A stretch of 32,476 nt of DNA from Saccharibacter floricola DSM 15669 (GTDB lineage Bacteria; Pseudomonadota; Alphaproteobacteria; Acetobacterales; Acetobacteraceae), in the NCBI RefSeq assembly GCF_000378165.1, contig NZ_KB899349.1, forward strand, positions 1 through 32,476. Reading direction: 5' to 3'. Both the position numbers and the translations under genes were made by a program. The notes under the pieces are model-generated. The model had not been told where the DNA came from. It was given only the letters and a program-made list of their open reading frames with translations, and ran no database searches. The number at the start of each line of letters is the position of its first letter. Within the stretch, counting starts at the first letter, position 1. Below, piece by piece: positions 15,986 to 24,245 of this stretch.

Positions 15986-16475
15986 ATGTTTGATGATAGT
16001 CTCATAGATACACGTCAAAAAGAGTTGAGAGAAATGAAAGGCTCTCTTTCTCAAATGCGCCAAGGCGCTCAAGAATGGGGGCGAAGGCGGCCCACAGGCG
16101 ATTGGAAAGGGGTACCGAAGCCAACCCACAGCGCATGCCCTTATCAAATATCTAAAGACATACAGCTACATTGGAGATAAATATGCGCGCAATATTCCAA
16201 TGGATACGTGCGATGACATCATGAAAGATCACTTCGCCATTGATAGAAGAATAAACGGCCTTCTAGAACATTGGGGATTTAAAGAAACATCTTATAAGAA
16301 AAAAGAAAACATCCTTCGAGCACTTGCCAAAATACTTGACGTGGATTCATGGGCACTCGACCGCCTCCTTTATGACAAAGCCTCCGCACTTAACCCCAAA
16401 AAAGCCCCTCCCCGCTCCACACATGGCTGCCGTCATACAGCGTCAACGAAAAAACAAAAGAAACATACATCATAG
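15986..16475 (+). pseudogene. Frameshift-split gene remnant, possible helix-hairpin-helix glycosylase-like protein
   Basis: Two overlapping reading frames appear to be one broken gene. The first starts at ATG 15986 with a good AGGAAGG ribosome site (MFDDSLIDTRQKEL...) and stays meaningful to about 16077. The continuation is in the +1 frame: it is open from 16038 but has no start codon before ATG 16200, and reads PTAHALIKYLKTYSYIGDKYARN, IPMD, then DHFAIDRRINGLLEHWGF and SWALDRLLYDK. The IGxKYARNIPMD...AIDRRI pattern resembles HhH-type base-excision glycosylase-like proteins. A G5 run at 16077-16081 is a plausible indel site. The protein is also short for such a family. Alternatives are a sequencing error or two unrelated small ORFs. 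Confidence 0.4.
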
Positions 16476-16551
16476 AAAATTAACTTGCCGGACATCACGC
16501 TCTGTGATGATAATTACGAATCCGTTATAGTATTAATTGCTGGGCCTTTTT

Positions 16552-18648
16552 ATGCGTCATATTCCTTCTCTTCGTTCCTCGCTTTTCCTTGCTGCCAGTC
16601 TGCTTGGGCTAGGTGCCAGCACGACAAGCTATGCTGATGAGGGGATGTGGACATTCGACCATCTGCCACGTGCATCGCTGCAAAAGCATTATCAGTTTAC
16701 CCCGACACCACAATGGACGAAACATGTCATTCAGTCCTCAGCCCGTCTGGCAGAAGGGTGCTCGGCCTCTTTTGTCTCCGCTGATGGGCTGGTGATGACC
16801 AACCATCATTGCGCCAATGCGTGCCTTGATGCGCTATCTGACAAAAATCACGACTATTTCCGCAATGGGTTTTACACCTCATCTCTTGCAGAAGAGCGCC
16901 AATGCCCCGCGATGGAGCTAGATCGGCTCGATAGCATCAAAGATGTCTCCGCAGACATTGACCGCGCTACAGCCGGCAAAAGCGGAGCTGCCTATTCTGA
17001 TGCACGACAAGCAATTGAAGGGCGCCTCACGAAGGAGTGCGTAGACGGCAACCCGACCCGCTGGCGGTGCGATATTGTCTCGCTTTATCATGGCGGACAA
17101 ACCGCTCTTTATCGCTACCGTCGCTATCAAGATGTCCGCGCTGTGATGGCACCAGAGCAAGATATCGCCTTCTTTGGCGGAGACCCCGATAATTTTAACT
17201 ATCCGCGCTATGATATCGACCTCTCGATGCTGCGTGTGTATGAAAATGGCGCCCCTGTCCACACGCCCTACCTCCCTTTTAACCCCAACGGGCCTAAAGC
17301 GGGGGAGCTTGTCTTTACCTCCGGCAATCCGGGCCGCACACAGCGTGGGCTGTCAGCCGCTGAGCTGCGCTTTCAACGTGATGTCATCAATCCTCGTATG
17401 ATTGAAAGCAACACCTTGCTGGAAGGGATGCTTTGGCAGTATGCACGCGAAAGTGACCGTCATCGTCAAGAATCTCAAAACACGTTCTTCCTCGTGCAAA
17501 ACCGGCTAAAAGCCTTCTCTGGCATACAAGAATCACTCCGCTCAAGCTCGATCATCGCCCAGCGCGCACAGGAAGATGACGCTTTGCAGGCATGGATTAA
17601 TGCCGACCCAGCACGTGTAAAACAGTATGGCACCCCCTTCCGCCAAGTTGACGCCGCCCTCACCACAAGCCGCACTCTCCTGCCTCGTTACGTTGGCTTG
17701 CGCCAAGCCCTACGCGGGATCGCGGGCACCGCTCTCACCCTCGTTGATGGCACAACACAGCGCACACGCCCAGACGCACAACGCCTCGCCGGTTTTCATG
17801 ACGCTCAGCTTGGGGAGATTGAGGCTGAACTGGGCGCTCAAACGCCGTTTTACCCAGAGCTTGAAACCGCCACACTGGCCCTCGCCCTCACCACATTGCG
17901 CCAACAGCTCGGCACGGATGACCCTCTTGTTCACACTCTTTTAGGCCATGATGACCCCGACAGCGTCGCAGCACACCTCGTGCAGAGCACCACGTTATCT
18001 GACCCCAAGAACCGTCTCGCTCTATGGAAAGGGGGCGACAAAGCCGTTAAAGCCTCCTCCGACCCATTGATTGTCGTCATACGCCGCCTCTATCCAGCCT
18101 ATGCCGCCCTGCGCAAGCACTTTAATGATGACGTCACCGCACCGCTTAACCAAGCCAACACACGCATCGCCCGAGCACGGTTGGCCCATGCTCAGTCCCT
18201 CGGGCAAGCGGATGAACGCTACCCTGACGCCACATTCTCACCCCGTCTCTCTTACGGTACTGTAACAGGATGGACGCAAAATGGGCACGCCATCGCGCCT
18301 TTCACGACCTTTGGGGGTATGTATCAACACGCAACAGGCCACCCGCCTTTTGCCCTTCCGCAACGCTGGTTGGACGCACGCTCGGCCCTCAAGCCAGACA
18401 CGAAACTCGATTTCGTCTCGACCAATGATATTGTCGGGGGGAATTCAGGCTCTCCCGTTATTGACCGCAACGGTCATGCCGTTGGGCTCATTTTTGACGG
18501 GAACCTCCCCAGCCTTGCAGGGGATCTCTATTACGACATCACCCAAAACCGCGCTGTCGCAACAGACACAAGCGCGATCATCAGTGCGCTCCGCACCGTG
18601 TATCATGAACCGACTCTCGCTGATGAACTCAGCCACGGGCACCGTTAA
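16552..18648 (+). CDS. S46 family serine dipeptidyl-peptidase (DPP7-like)
   Basis: A 698-residue secreted peptidase. The signal peptide (LFLAASLLGLGAST, cleavage near SYA-DEG, residues 28-30) leads into the family N-terminus EGMWTFDHLP. The catalytic triad is visible: His86 in VMTNHHCANAC, Asp in the NYPRYDIDLSMLRVY region, and Ser in GGNSGSPVI near the C-terminus. The residues after it read LIFDGN, with Gly where DPP11 enzymes are recalled to carry Arg, which favours DPP7-like cleavage after hydrophobic residues; that last point is inference. The protein would act in the periplasm or at the surface, removing N-terminal dipeptides for peptide uptake. A TTG five codons upstream (16537) is possible, but ATG 16552 gives a cleaner signal peptide. 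Confidence 0.9.
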   Translation: MRHIPSLRSSLFLAASLLGLGASTTSYADEGMWTFDHLPRASLQKHYQFTPTPQWTKHVIQSSARLAEGCSASFVSADGLVMTNHHCANACLDALSDKNHDYFRNGFYTSSLAEERQCPAMELDRLDSIKDVSADIDRATAGKSGAAYSDARQAIEGRLTKECVDGNPTRWRCDIVSLYHGGQTALYRYRRYQDVRAVMAPEQDIAFFGGDPDNFNYPRYDIDLSMLRVYENGAPVHTPYLPFNPNGPKAGELVFTSGNPGRTQRGLSAAELRFQRDVINPRMIESNTLLEGMLWQYARESDRHRQESQNTFFLVQNRLKAFSGIQESLRSSSIIAQRAQEDDALQAWINADPARVKQYGTPFRQVDAALTTSRTLLPRYVGLRQALRGIAGTALTLVDGTTQRTRPDAQRLAGFHDAQLGEIEAELGAQTPFYPELETATLALALTTLRQQLGTDDPLVHTLLGHDDPDSVAAHLVQSTTLSDPKNRLALWKGGDKAVKASSDPLIVVIRRLYPAYAALRKHFNDDVTAPLNQANTRIARARLAHAQSLGQADERYPDATFSPRLSYGTVTGWTQNGHAIAPFTTFGGMYQHATGHPPFALPQRWLDARSALKPDTKLDFVSTNDIVGGNSGSPVIDRNGHAVGLIFDGNLPSLAGDLYYDITQNRAVATDTSAIISALRTVYHEPTLADELSHGHR

Positions 18649-18702
18649 TGCAAGCCTGTGTTCCTTTCTCTGGTCGAGTTTGCCACGTCATAACCCGGCC
18701 AG

Positions 18703-18719
18703 AAGAGGAACATCCTCTT
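18703..18719 (+). terminator. Small hairpin downstream of the S46 gene
   Basis: AAGAGGA and TCCTCTT form a perfect 7-bp stem with a 3-base loop, 54 bases after the peptidase stop and before the DUF1330 gene. No T-tract follows, so it may act as an RNA-stabilising or weak termination structure. Confidence 0.3.
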
Positions 18720-18756
18720 GATGCGCTGTCATAACAATCATGAAAGGATAGACATC

Positions 18757-19065
18757 ATGGCCACTCATGAACCTGCTTACCTCATTGGGAATTTTTCCAT
18801 TATTGATCCTGACCTTATGGCAGAATATCGTCAAAAAGCAGGCCCTATCCGCCAACGCTACGGCGGGGAAATAACCACCAGAGTCTCAGACGTCACCCCC
18901 GTTGAGGGCACGGCGCAGTCTGTTCTCATTGTCATTCGCTTCCCCTCCATGGAACAAGCACAAGCCTTCTATCACGACCCAGCCTATGAACCAGCCAAAG
19001 CGCTGCGCATACGCGCAACAGAAGGTGGGTTCATAGCGCTTGTACCGGGAACACCCCCAGCTTAA
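18757..19065 (+). CDS. DUF1330 family protein
   Basis: A 102-residue ferredoxin-like alpha/beta protein of the DUF1330 family. Typical landmarks are the N-terminal AYLIGNFSIIDPDLMAEY strand-helix, RQRYGGEITTR, LIVIRFPSMEQAQAFYHDPAYEPAKALR and the C-terminal FIALVPG. The YxDPAYxPAKxLR motif is the hallmark. Biochemical function is not established for the family. ATG 18757 has an AAAGGA ribosome site and matches the family N-terminus; in-frame ATGs upstream give an unrelated extension. It stands alone between the peptidase and the AraC regulator. Confidence 0.85.
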   Translation: MATHEPAYLIGNFSIIDPDLMAEYRQKAGPIRQRYGGEITTRVSDVTPVEGTAQSVLIVIRFPSMEQAQAFYHDPAYEPAKALRIRATEGGFIALVPGTPPA

Positions 19066-19182
19066 AAACGTTCCTCCCCTCCGTGCGCCATGTGTGATCC
19101 AACATTGACGACCTATGGCAAAAAGGCAGAATACTTCTTACATGATCTCCATACAGGGTCATGAAAGGGGAGAAGTGCCGTT

Positions 19183-19869
19183 TTGCCTATATCGTTTGCA
19201 CAGCGCCACCCTTGGCATTATTGGCGCACGGAGGATGCTCATATTCATGAAATGAGCCTTGCCCAAGGCCGTACGCTCGCCTTGCCAGCTCATTGCCATG
19301 AGGAAGACCAGATCGCTTTTGTGCTTGCAGGCTGTCGCCACTTCATTTTACCTGATCATTGCGTGTTCGTATCCGCCGGACAAGCCCTGCGTATCCCCGC
19401 TGGGTTAGTGCATTCCTCCCGCGATATTGGGGTGGAGACACGTTGTGTCAATCTGTACCTTACCCCCGGCTATGGTGCTGACCCTGCCGATAGCGCGGCT
19501 TTGCTCGGCGGCATTGTCAATGACACGCCCCACCATGTTCTCTCCATCCCCACTCCAGAAACCCACCTGCCCCATGTACCCTCTCTGGGCCGTATCGACG
19601 CTCTCGCCCATCGTCACCACATGACACGAGAAGCCTATTCACGGCGTTTCCGGCGGGAATATGGGATATCTCCCCAAGGGTTCCAACTGCTGAGCCGCCT
19701 CAACAGCGCCAAAGCCTTCCTCCGCCAAGGGCAAAGCCTTGCGGATACAGCCTTCCACGCTGGCTTTGCGGATCAAAGTCATATGGGTCGCTTATTCCGC
19801 CGCGCATTCGGCACGACGCCCCGCAGTTACCAGGGCAAACAGAGCGCGTCTGAGGAAAGACGCTTATAG
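19183..19869 (+). CDS. AraC family transcriptional regulator
   Basis: A 228-residue regulator: an N-terminal cupin sensor with LPAHCHEEDQIAFVLAG (about 34-50) and RIPAGLVHSSRD, and a C-terminal double-HTH domain (about 125-215) ending in HAGFADQSHMGRLFRRAFGTTPRSYQ, an excellent AraC signature. A TTG start is used, with GGGGAG about 10 bases upstream; an in-frame TGA shortly before leaves no ATG, and the next in-frame ATG (codon 24) would cut into the cupin strand. TTGACG at 19105-19110 could be the -35 of its promoter, but the -10 is poor. It is followed by a transporter and a DapA-family enzyme on the same strand, which it probably regulates. Confidence 0.85.
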   Translation: MPISFAQRHPWHYWRTEDAHIHEMSLAQGRTLALPAHCHEEDQIAFVLAGCRHFILPDHCVFVSAGQALRIPAGLVHSSRDIGVETRCVNLYLTPGYGADPADSAALLGGIVNDTPHHVLSIPTPETHLPHVPSLGRIDALAHRHHMTREAYSRRFRREYGISPQGFQLLSRLNSAKAFLRQGQSLADTAFHAGFADQSHMGRLFRRAFGTTPRSYQGKQSASEERRL

Positions 19870-19935
19870 ACGAACAGCCCGCATCATCACATACGTTCTA
19901 TAATCCCCTCATCATCCCCCGATAAGAGAAGAGAC

Positions 19936-20412
19936 ATGATGACCATTGCTTCTTTTACCGGCTGGGCACTCTCCTTTCTCCTGATCATCGGGGCGGGAGT
20001 GAGTTTGGCTCTACAACAAGTCTTTAACACACGCCTGCGTGCTGAACTCGCCTCCCCTTGGTGGGCCGGCGTGGGGAGCTACATTGTCGGGCTGGTCTTG
20101 ATGCTCGCCATCGCTCTAGCAGGCGCGCTCCTGTCCCCCAGCACTCAACCCCTGAGCCGCCTTATCCGACACAGCTCTGCGTCCTCATGGACGGGCGGCG
20201 TTTTTGGAGCTATTTTCGTTGCGACCGGCATCGTGATGGTGCCGCGCTTTGGCGCCGCTACGGTTCTGGCCTTTGTTGTGGTCGGGCAAATGGTAGGCTC
20301 TATCGTGCTTGACCATATCGGCTTTATGGGGCTGCCCGTCCACCGTGTTGATGCAACGCGCTTGACGGGTGCCCTCTTGCTTATTCTTGGCGTGGTCATG
20401 GTTCGCCATTAA
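19936..20412 (+). CDS. DMT family transporter, YdcZ (DUF606) type
   Basis: A 158-residue membrane protein with five hydrophobic helices, the length and layout of the YdcZ/DUF606 half-size drug/metabolite transporters. Landmarks are AGVSLALQQVFNTRLRAEL in the first helix and loop, WWAGVGSYIVGL, VPRFGAATVLAFVVVGQMVGSIVLDHIG, and a final GALLLILGVVMVRH. The QxxxNxxLR pattern after TM1 and the G-Q-hh-x-hhhDHhG pattern are characteristic. It lies between the AraC regulator (67-base gap) and a DapA-family enzyme (31-base gap), likely co-transcribed with the latter. The substrate is unknown; a small amine, sugar acid or amino acid related to the neighbouring enzyme is inferred. Confidence 0.82.
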   Translation: MMTIASFTGWALSFLLIIGAGVSLALQQVFNTRLRAELASPWWAGVGSYIVGLVLMLAIALAGALLSPSTQPLSRLIRHSSASSWTGGVFGAIFVATGIVMVPRFGAATVLAFVVVGQMVGSIVLDHIGFMGLPVHRVDATRLTGALLLILGVVMVRH

Positions 20413-20443
20413 CCGTTTACTTCTCACGAAAGGATCACGTTCT

Positions 20444-21346
20444 ATGTCAATGACGTTTAACGGCCTGAGCGCCTTCCCCATCACCCCAATCACTCAAGAT
20501 GGGATCGATGAACGCGCCTTTGCGCGCCTGATCAACCGCCTCACAGAAGCCGGCGTGGACTCCATTGGAGCAGAAGGCTCAACGGGGTCTTACGCCTATC
20601 TCTCTCGCCAAGAACGCGCCCGCGTTGCCGAACTTGCCGTCAAAGAAGCCGGCACCACGCCTGTGTTGGTGAGCATCGGGGCCATCCGCCTGCGTGATGT
20701 GCTCAACCATGCAGAAGACGCCCAAAAAGCCGGGGCGCAAGCGCTGCTTCTCCCCGCGATGAGCTATTTCCCATTGCGTGACGAGGAAGTCTTCTCTCTT
20801 TACGCCGCCGTCAGCCGTGCCGTCTCTGTGCCCGTTATTATTTACGACGCACCCGGCACCACACAATTCCGCTTTTCTGATGCGCTCGTCCAACGTATCG
20901 CAGCACTGCCTCATATCGCCTCGATCAAAGTGCCCAGCGCTTTCCCGACCGCCCAAGAGGCCATTGCTCGTCTGCACCGCCTGGCCGAACAATCCCCCGC
21001 CAGCCTCACCCTCGGTGTCAGCAGAGACCCAACAGCCGCCGAAGGCCTACGTCATGGGGCTAAAGTCTGGTATTCTGAATGGGGCGGCCTCTTCCCCAAG
21101 CTCGCGCGCCGTCTGACAGACGCCGCCCTTGCAGGCGACCACGCCACGATTGAGAGCGTCTCTGCGACCTTCAAACCATTTTGGGAGATGAGCAACCGTT
21201 ATGGCGGCTCCCTCCGCGTTATCGCTTCGGCTGCTGCCCTGATGGGCCTCGCTCAGGAGCCATGCCTGCCAGAACCCCTCCAGGGCGTCAGTGCAGAAGA
21301 CCGGGCGGTGTTAGAAGAACTCATCCGCACCCACACCCCCAGCTAA
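20444..21346 (+). CDS. Dihydrodipicolinate synthase/N-acetylneuraminate lyase family protein
   Basis: A 300-residue class I TIM-barrel aldolase of the DapA/NanA family. The Schiff-base lysine is Lys162 in SIKVPSA and the catalytic tyrosine Tyr134 in VIIYDAPGTT. The substrate carboxylate loop reads GSTGSYAYLS where genuine DapA has GTTGES, so the Glu position is Ser and the enzyme is probably not the lysine-pathway synthase. It may cleave or form a 2-keto sugar acid or other pyruvate adduct. An AAAGGA site precedes ATG 20444; in-frame ATGs upstream lie inside the transporter gene. It is the last gene of an AraC-transporter-aldolase unit, suggesting an inducible catabolic or export function. 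A GC-rich hairpin follows. Confidence 0.85.
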   Translation: MSMTFNGLSAFPITPITQDGIDERAFARLINRLTEAGVDSIGAEGSTGSYAYLSRQERARVAELAVKEAGTTPVLVSIGAIRLRDVLNHAEDAQKAGAQALLLPAMSYFPLRDEEVFSLYAAVSRAVSVPVIIYDAPGTTQFRFSDALVQRIAALPHIASIKVPSAFPTAQEAIARLHRLAEQSPASLTLGVSRDPTAAEGLRHGAKVWYSEWGGLFPKLARRLTDAALAGDHATIESVSATFKPFWEMSNRYGGSLRVIASAAALMGLAQEPCLPEPLQGVSAEDRAVLEELIRTHTPS

Positions 21347-21355
21347 CCTCGTGCA

Positions 21356-21385
21356 GAGATGGGAAGCCCCCCGGCTTCTCATCTC
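21356..21385 (+). terminator. Long hairpin after the DapA-family gene
   Basis: GAGATG-G-GAAGCC (21356-21368) pairs with GGCTTC-T-CATCTC (21373-21385) across a CCCC loop, giving a 13-bp stem with one G-T pair. It begins 10 bases after the stop. There is no T-tract, so it is a terminator-like or mRNA-protecting structure. The rest of the gap to the convergent LysE gene (21386-21652) holds no ORF I would trust. Confidence 0.5.
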
Positions 21386-21652
21386 ACTGATAATGAAGAG
21401 AAGGACGCTACACGGCCCCATGGTGCCGGTCGTCATATCTCCCGTACCGCGCATAAAAAACACTTGAAGGACGCTCCATTGAGGAGGTATTTGCCGAAGA
21501 AACACAGAATATTGATGCTCGTTTTCAAGCCGGCAAGGTTGATACGTCTGAACGTCCTTCCGCGTATAAAAATGCCGCCTCCGTTTCTGAACACATCGAA
21601 CGCCTAGGCCTTGCACGAGTGATCGACCGTATTGTGCCTCATGCAGGCCCCA

Positions 21653-22270
21653 TTACTGCGCGTGGATCACCAACGACACCGCAAGGCCAATCATCAACAG
21701 ACCGGTAAAACCATCCAAGATACGCCAGAGCATTGGCCGTGCCAGCCAAGGGCGGAGCCAGCGCACCCCATAGCCCAGCAACGCAAACCATGCCGCACTT
21801 CCACTCACCGCCCCAACGGTAAACACAGAGTGCAGCGCACGTGGTTGCGCGGCTCCCGTTGTGCCGACCAACAACATCGTATCGACATAGACATGAGGGT
21901 TCAGCAACGTAACGCCGGCCATTGTCATCAGCACACGACGGGCACTGACTGAGGACGCCGCTCCAAAATCCACCTCCTGCTCACTCAGCATCTTACGCAA
22001 TGAGAGCAGCCCATACACCGCCAAGAAGAGCGCCCCGCTATAGCTCAAGACCATCTTGAAAAGAGGGAGCGCCGCCAACAACGTGCCCAGTCCACCCACA
22101 CCGAGGGTCATCAGCACCGCATCAACCGCAGTACAAAACACCACAAGTCGCCCAACATAGCGACGTTGAAGCCCTTGGCGCATCAGAATGATATTTTGCA
22201 CCCCAATGGCCGAATTGAGCGATAGAGAAAGGCCAAATCCGGCCCCAAAACTGCTGATTAGGTTCATCAT
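21653..22270 (-). CDS. LysE/ArgO family basic amino acid exporter
   Basis: A 205-residue membrane protein with six predicted helices. The N-terminal FGLSLSLNSAIGVQNIILMRQGLQRRYVG matches the LysE-family signature (GP/NxxxQNxxxxRQGxxR), and TLLNPHVYVDTMLLVG is the second conserved block, with N-P-H-x-Y-x-D typical of LysE/ArgO. It exports lysine or arginine when they build up. It is divergent from an ArgP/LysG-like regulator (74-base gap), the classic lysE-lysG arrangement, which strengthens both calls. A dyad at 22305-22316 lies in the shared control region. Confidence 0.9.
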   Translation of the reverse strand: MMNLISSFGAGFGLSLSLNSAIGVQNIILMRQGLQRRYVGRLVVFCTAVDAVLMTLGVGGLGTLLAALPLFKMVLSYSGALFLAVYGLLSLRKMLSEQEVDFGAASSVSARRVLMTMAGVTLLNPHVYVDTMLLVGTTGAAQPRALHSVFTVGAVSGSAAWFALLGYGVRWLRPWLARPMLWRILDGFTGLLMIGLAVSLVIHAQ

Positions 22271-22304
22271 AGGACATGATGCTAGACTGCGAAGACCCTG
22301 AAGA

Positions 22305-22316
22305 AAAACGTGTTTT
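22305..22316. promoter_or_regulatory. Dyad in the lysE-argP control region
   Basis: AAAAC-GT-GTTTT: perfect 5-bp arms around two bases in the 74-base divergent gap. LysR-type regulators bind such dyads, so this is a candidate ArgP/LysG operator, but the arms are short and AT-rich. Confidence 0.3.
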
Positions 22317-22344
22317 CCTAACGCCCATAAAGCAAAATTTCGCT

Positions 22345-23244
22345 ATGCTTGATTACCCCTCTCTCCTCGCTGTCAGCACCGTTGCCCGTGAAGGCAGTTT
22401 TGAGCGCGCGGCGCATCGCCTTGGGATGACATCCTCTGCCGTTTCCCAGCGGGTACGGAGCCTTGAAGAGAGGCTCGGCCATACATTGCTCATCCGTGGG
22501 ACACCCTGCACCCTCACCCCGTTGGGGCAAACCCTCGCCACCCATCTTGAGCGCGTACGCCTCCTTGAGGCCGACCTCCCCGCTCTCCCCCACACAGCCC
22601 GTCATACAGAAGCCCCGCCCCTCGCTCTGAGAGTGGCCGTAAACTCGGATAGTATGGCCAGCTGGTTTCCTCAAGCGATGACCCATGTCGCGCAAGAGCA
22701 TAACCTCACCCTCGATATTCATCTCGATGACGAGCACCACACGGCCCGCCATCTCCGTGAAGGCCGCGTCATGGCCGCTATCAGTGCCGATCCATCCCCC
22801 GTTCCCGGCTGCCACGCCACACCGCTTGGCCAGCTGACCTATATTGCCTGTGCGCATCCTGCCTTTATCACACGCAACTTCCCCTCCGGGGTGACCGCAG
22901 AAAGCCTTCGTCGCAGCCCCGTTTTGCGGTTTGACCAGCATGATGTTTTTCAAGAAAAATGGGCCAAGGCGACCTATAATGTCTCTCTCGCTCAAGCCCC
23001 TACCCATTGGATACCGTCCGCCCAAGGGTTCTATGACCTTACCCTCGCGGGTCTGGCATGGGCTCTCCACCCCTCTTACCTCGTCGAGTCAGCGCTACAG
23101 CAGGGGAAACTCATAGAACTCCCCCCCTATCACCGCCCAACCGTGCCGCTCTATTGGGTGGTTCCGCGCCTTTATGCACCCCAGCTTCGCCCCCTCACAC
23201 AAGCCGTCTGCCAAGCTGCCCGCGACCATCTCACACCGGTTTAA
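22345..23244 (+). CDS. ArgP/LysG-type LysR family transcriptional regulator
   Basis: A 299-residue LysR-type regulator. The N-terminal HTH is in GSFERAAHRLGMTSSAVSQR (about 18-37), followed by the linker helix RSLEERLGHTLLIRG; the family ArgP/IciA is suggested by LDYPSLLAVSTVAREGSFERAA and by WFPQAM and LRFDQHDVFQ in the effector domain. It would sense lysine/arginine and activate the divergent exporter. The start is ATG 22345, where family homology begins; an in-frame ATG 23 codons upstream adds an unrelated leader across the intergenic region. Its TAA shares bases with the stop of the convergent LysR gene (overlap 23241-23244). Confidence 0.9.
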   Translation: MLDYPSLLAVSTVAREGSFERAAHRLGMTSSAVSQRVRSLEERLGHTLLIRGTPCTLTPLGQTLATHLERVRLLEADLPALPHTARHTEAPPLALRVAVNSDSMASWFPQAMTHVAQEHNLTLDIHLDDEHHTARHLREGRVMAAISADPSPVPGCHATPLGQLTYIACAHPAFITRNFPSGVTAESLRRSPVLRFDQHDVFQEKWAKATYNVSLAQAPTHWIPSAQGFYDLTLAGLAWALHPSYLVESALQQGKLIELPPYHRPTVPLYWVVPRLYAPQLRPLTQAVCQAARDHLTPV

Positions 23245-24134
23245 TGGATCGCCCGAAGCGCTTGAATCAAAGCGGATAAAGCGGGCGTCTTCTGCCGTCG
23301 GCTTGGATAATAAAGGTGATAGCCCGGGAAAGGCGGACACCATGAGGCCAGCACGCGTATCAACCGCCCCGCTTCTATGTCCTCCTTCACCATATCATCA
23401 GGCAAACAAGCAAGCCCACTGCCCTGACATGCCCCTATATGCGCGAGGTGACTGTCATTGACGATCAGAGGCCCCGACACGCGCCGTGTGAAGGACTGGC
23501 CCTCTTTCTCAAACTCCCACGCATACAGATGGCCATAGGTTGGAAACCGCAGATTAATGCAGCGATGGTGCGCAAGGTCATCGGGTGTGCGTGGCGGTGC
23601 ATGACGACGGAAATAGTCAGGAGAGCCCACAACCGCCATGCTCATCATCGGCCCAACCGGCACGGCTATCATATCCTGCGCAAGGGTTTCTCCAAGTCGT
23701 ATCCCCGCGTCAAATCGCTCCTCAACGAGATCCACCATGCGTGCATCCACACTGATCTCAATCGTTAAACGAGGGTAACGGTCTAATAAAGGCGCAATGG
23801 CGGGGAGGAGAAAACGCTCCGCTTGATGGTCTCCTGTCGTCACCCGTAACGTGCCAGACGGCTCTGCTTGCGACGCCACCACCTCGTCCAGCGTTTGATG
23901 AATATGCTCCAAAGACGGGCCGGCTTGCTCCATGAGCTGCTCGCCCAGAGGGGTTAAAGACACATGACGGGTCGTGCGGGCCAGCAAACGCACGCCAAGC
24001 TGCTCTTCAAACTGGCGGATCATATGACTGACCGCAGAAGGGGACAGGCCCAGCGTTGCAGCGGCCCGAGTAAAGCTCCCCTCCTGAGCTACCGCCATAA
24101 AAGCCGAGACATATTTAAGCGAGGCCGCTGTCAT
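23241..24134 (-). CDS. LysR family transcriptional regulator
   Basis: A 297-residue LysR regulator: HTH in GSFTRAAATLGLSPSAVSHM (about 19-38), RQFEEQLGVRLLARTTRHVSLTPLG linker, then a periplasmic-binding-protein-like effector domain with HRCINLRFPTYGHLYAWEFEK and GSGLACLPDDMV. The DDLAHHRCINLR-W-F pattern is common in the CrgA/DmlR-like group of LysR proteins. GAGGA lies 8 bases before the ATG. It diverges from an MFS exporter (111-base gap), which is its likely target; 7-base inverted arms ATGCTCA (24158-24164) and TGAGCAT (24206-24212) lie in the gap and could be part of its binding site. The inducer is unknown. Confidence 0.9.
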   Translation of the reverse strand: MTAASLKYVSAFMAVAQEGSFTRAAATLGLSPSAVSHMIRQFEEQLGVRLLARTTRHVSLTPLGEQLMEQAGPSLEHIHQTLDEVVASQAEPSGTLRVTTGDHQAERFLLPAIAPLLDRYPRLTIEISVDARMVDLVEERFDAGIRLGETLAQDMIAVPVGPMMSMAVVGSPDYFRRHAPPRTPDDLAHHRCINLRFPTYGHLYAWEFEKEGQSFTRRVSGPLIVNDSHLAHIGACQGSGLACLPDDMVKEDIEAGRLIRVLASWCPPFPGYHLYYPSRRQKTPALSALIQALRAIH

Positions 24135-24245
24135 TTGTGAATCCTCTTCAACACTGCATGCTCATAAAGCCCGGTAATCATCACAGCCTTCTTTCTTTAC
24201 GTTCCTGAGCATTGTCCTACCGTCACTGACTGATGAAAGGCCCCT

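Noticed and set aside
15769-15993. 74-residue plus-strand ORF upstream of the broken gene
   Set aside because: No ribosome site, no family pattern, and the AT-rich composition is like intergenic DNA.
21359-21607. 82-residue ORF in the gap after the DapA-family gene
   Set aside because: It begins inside a hairpin, is Lys/Arg/Pro-rich without structure, and has no ribosome site or neighbour coupling.
22318-23070. 250-residue minus-strand ORF
   Set aside because: Antisense to the ArgP-like regulator, which has an intact HTH and effector domain.
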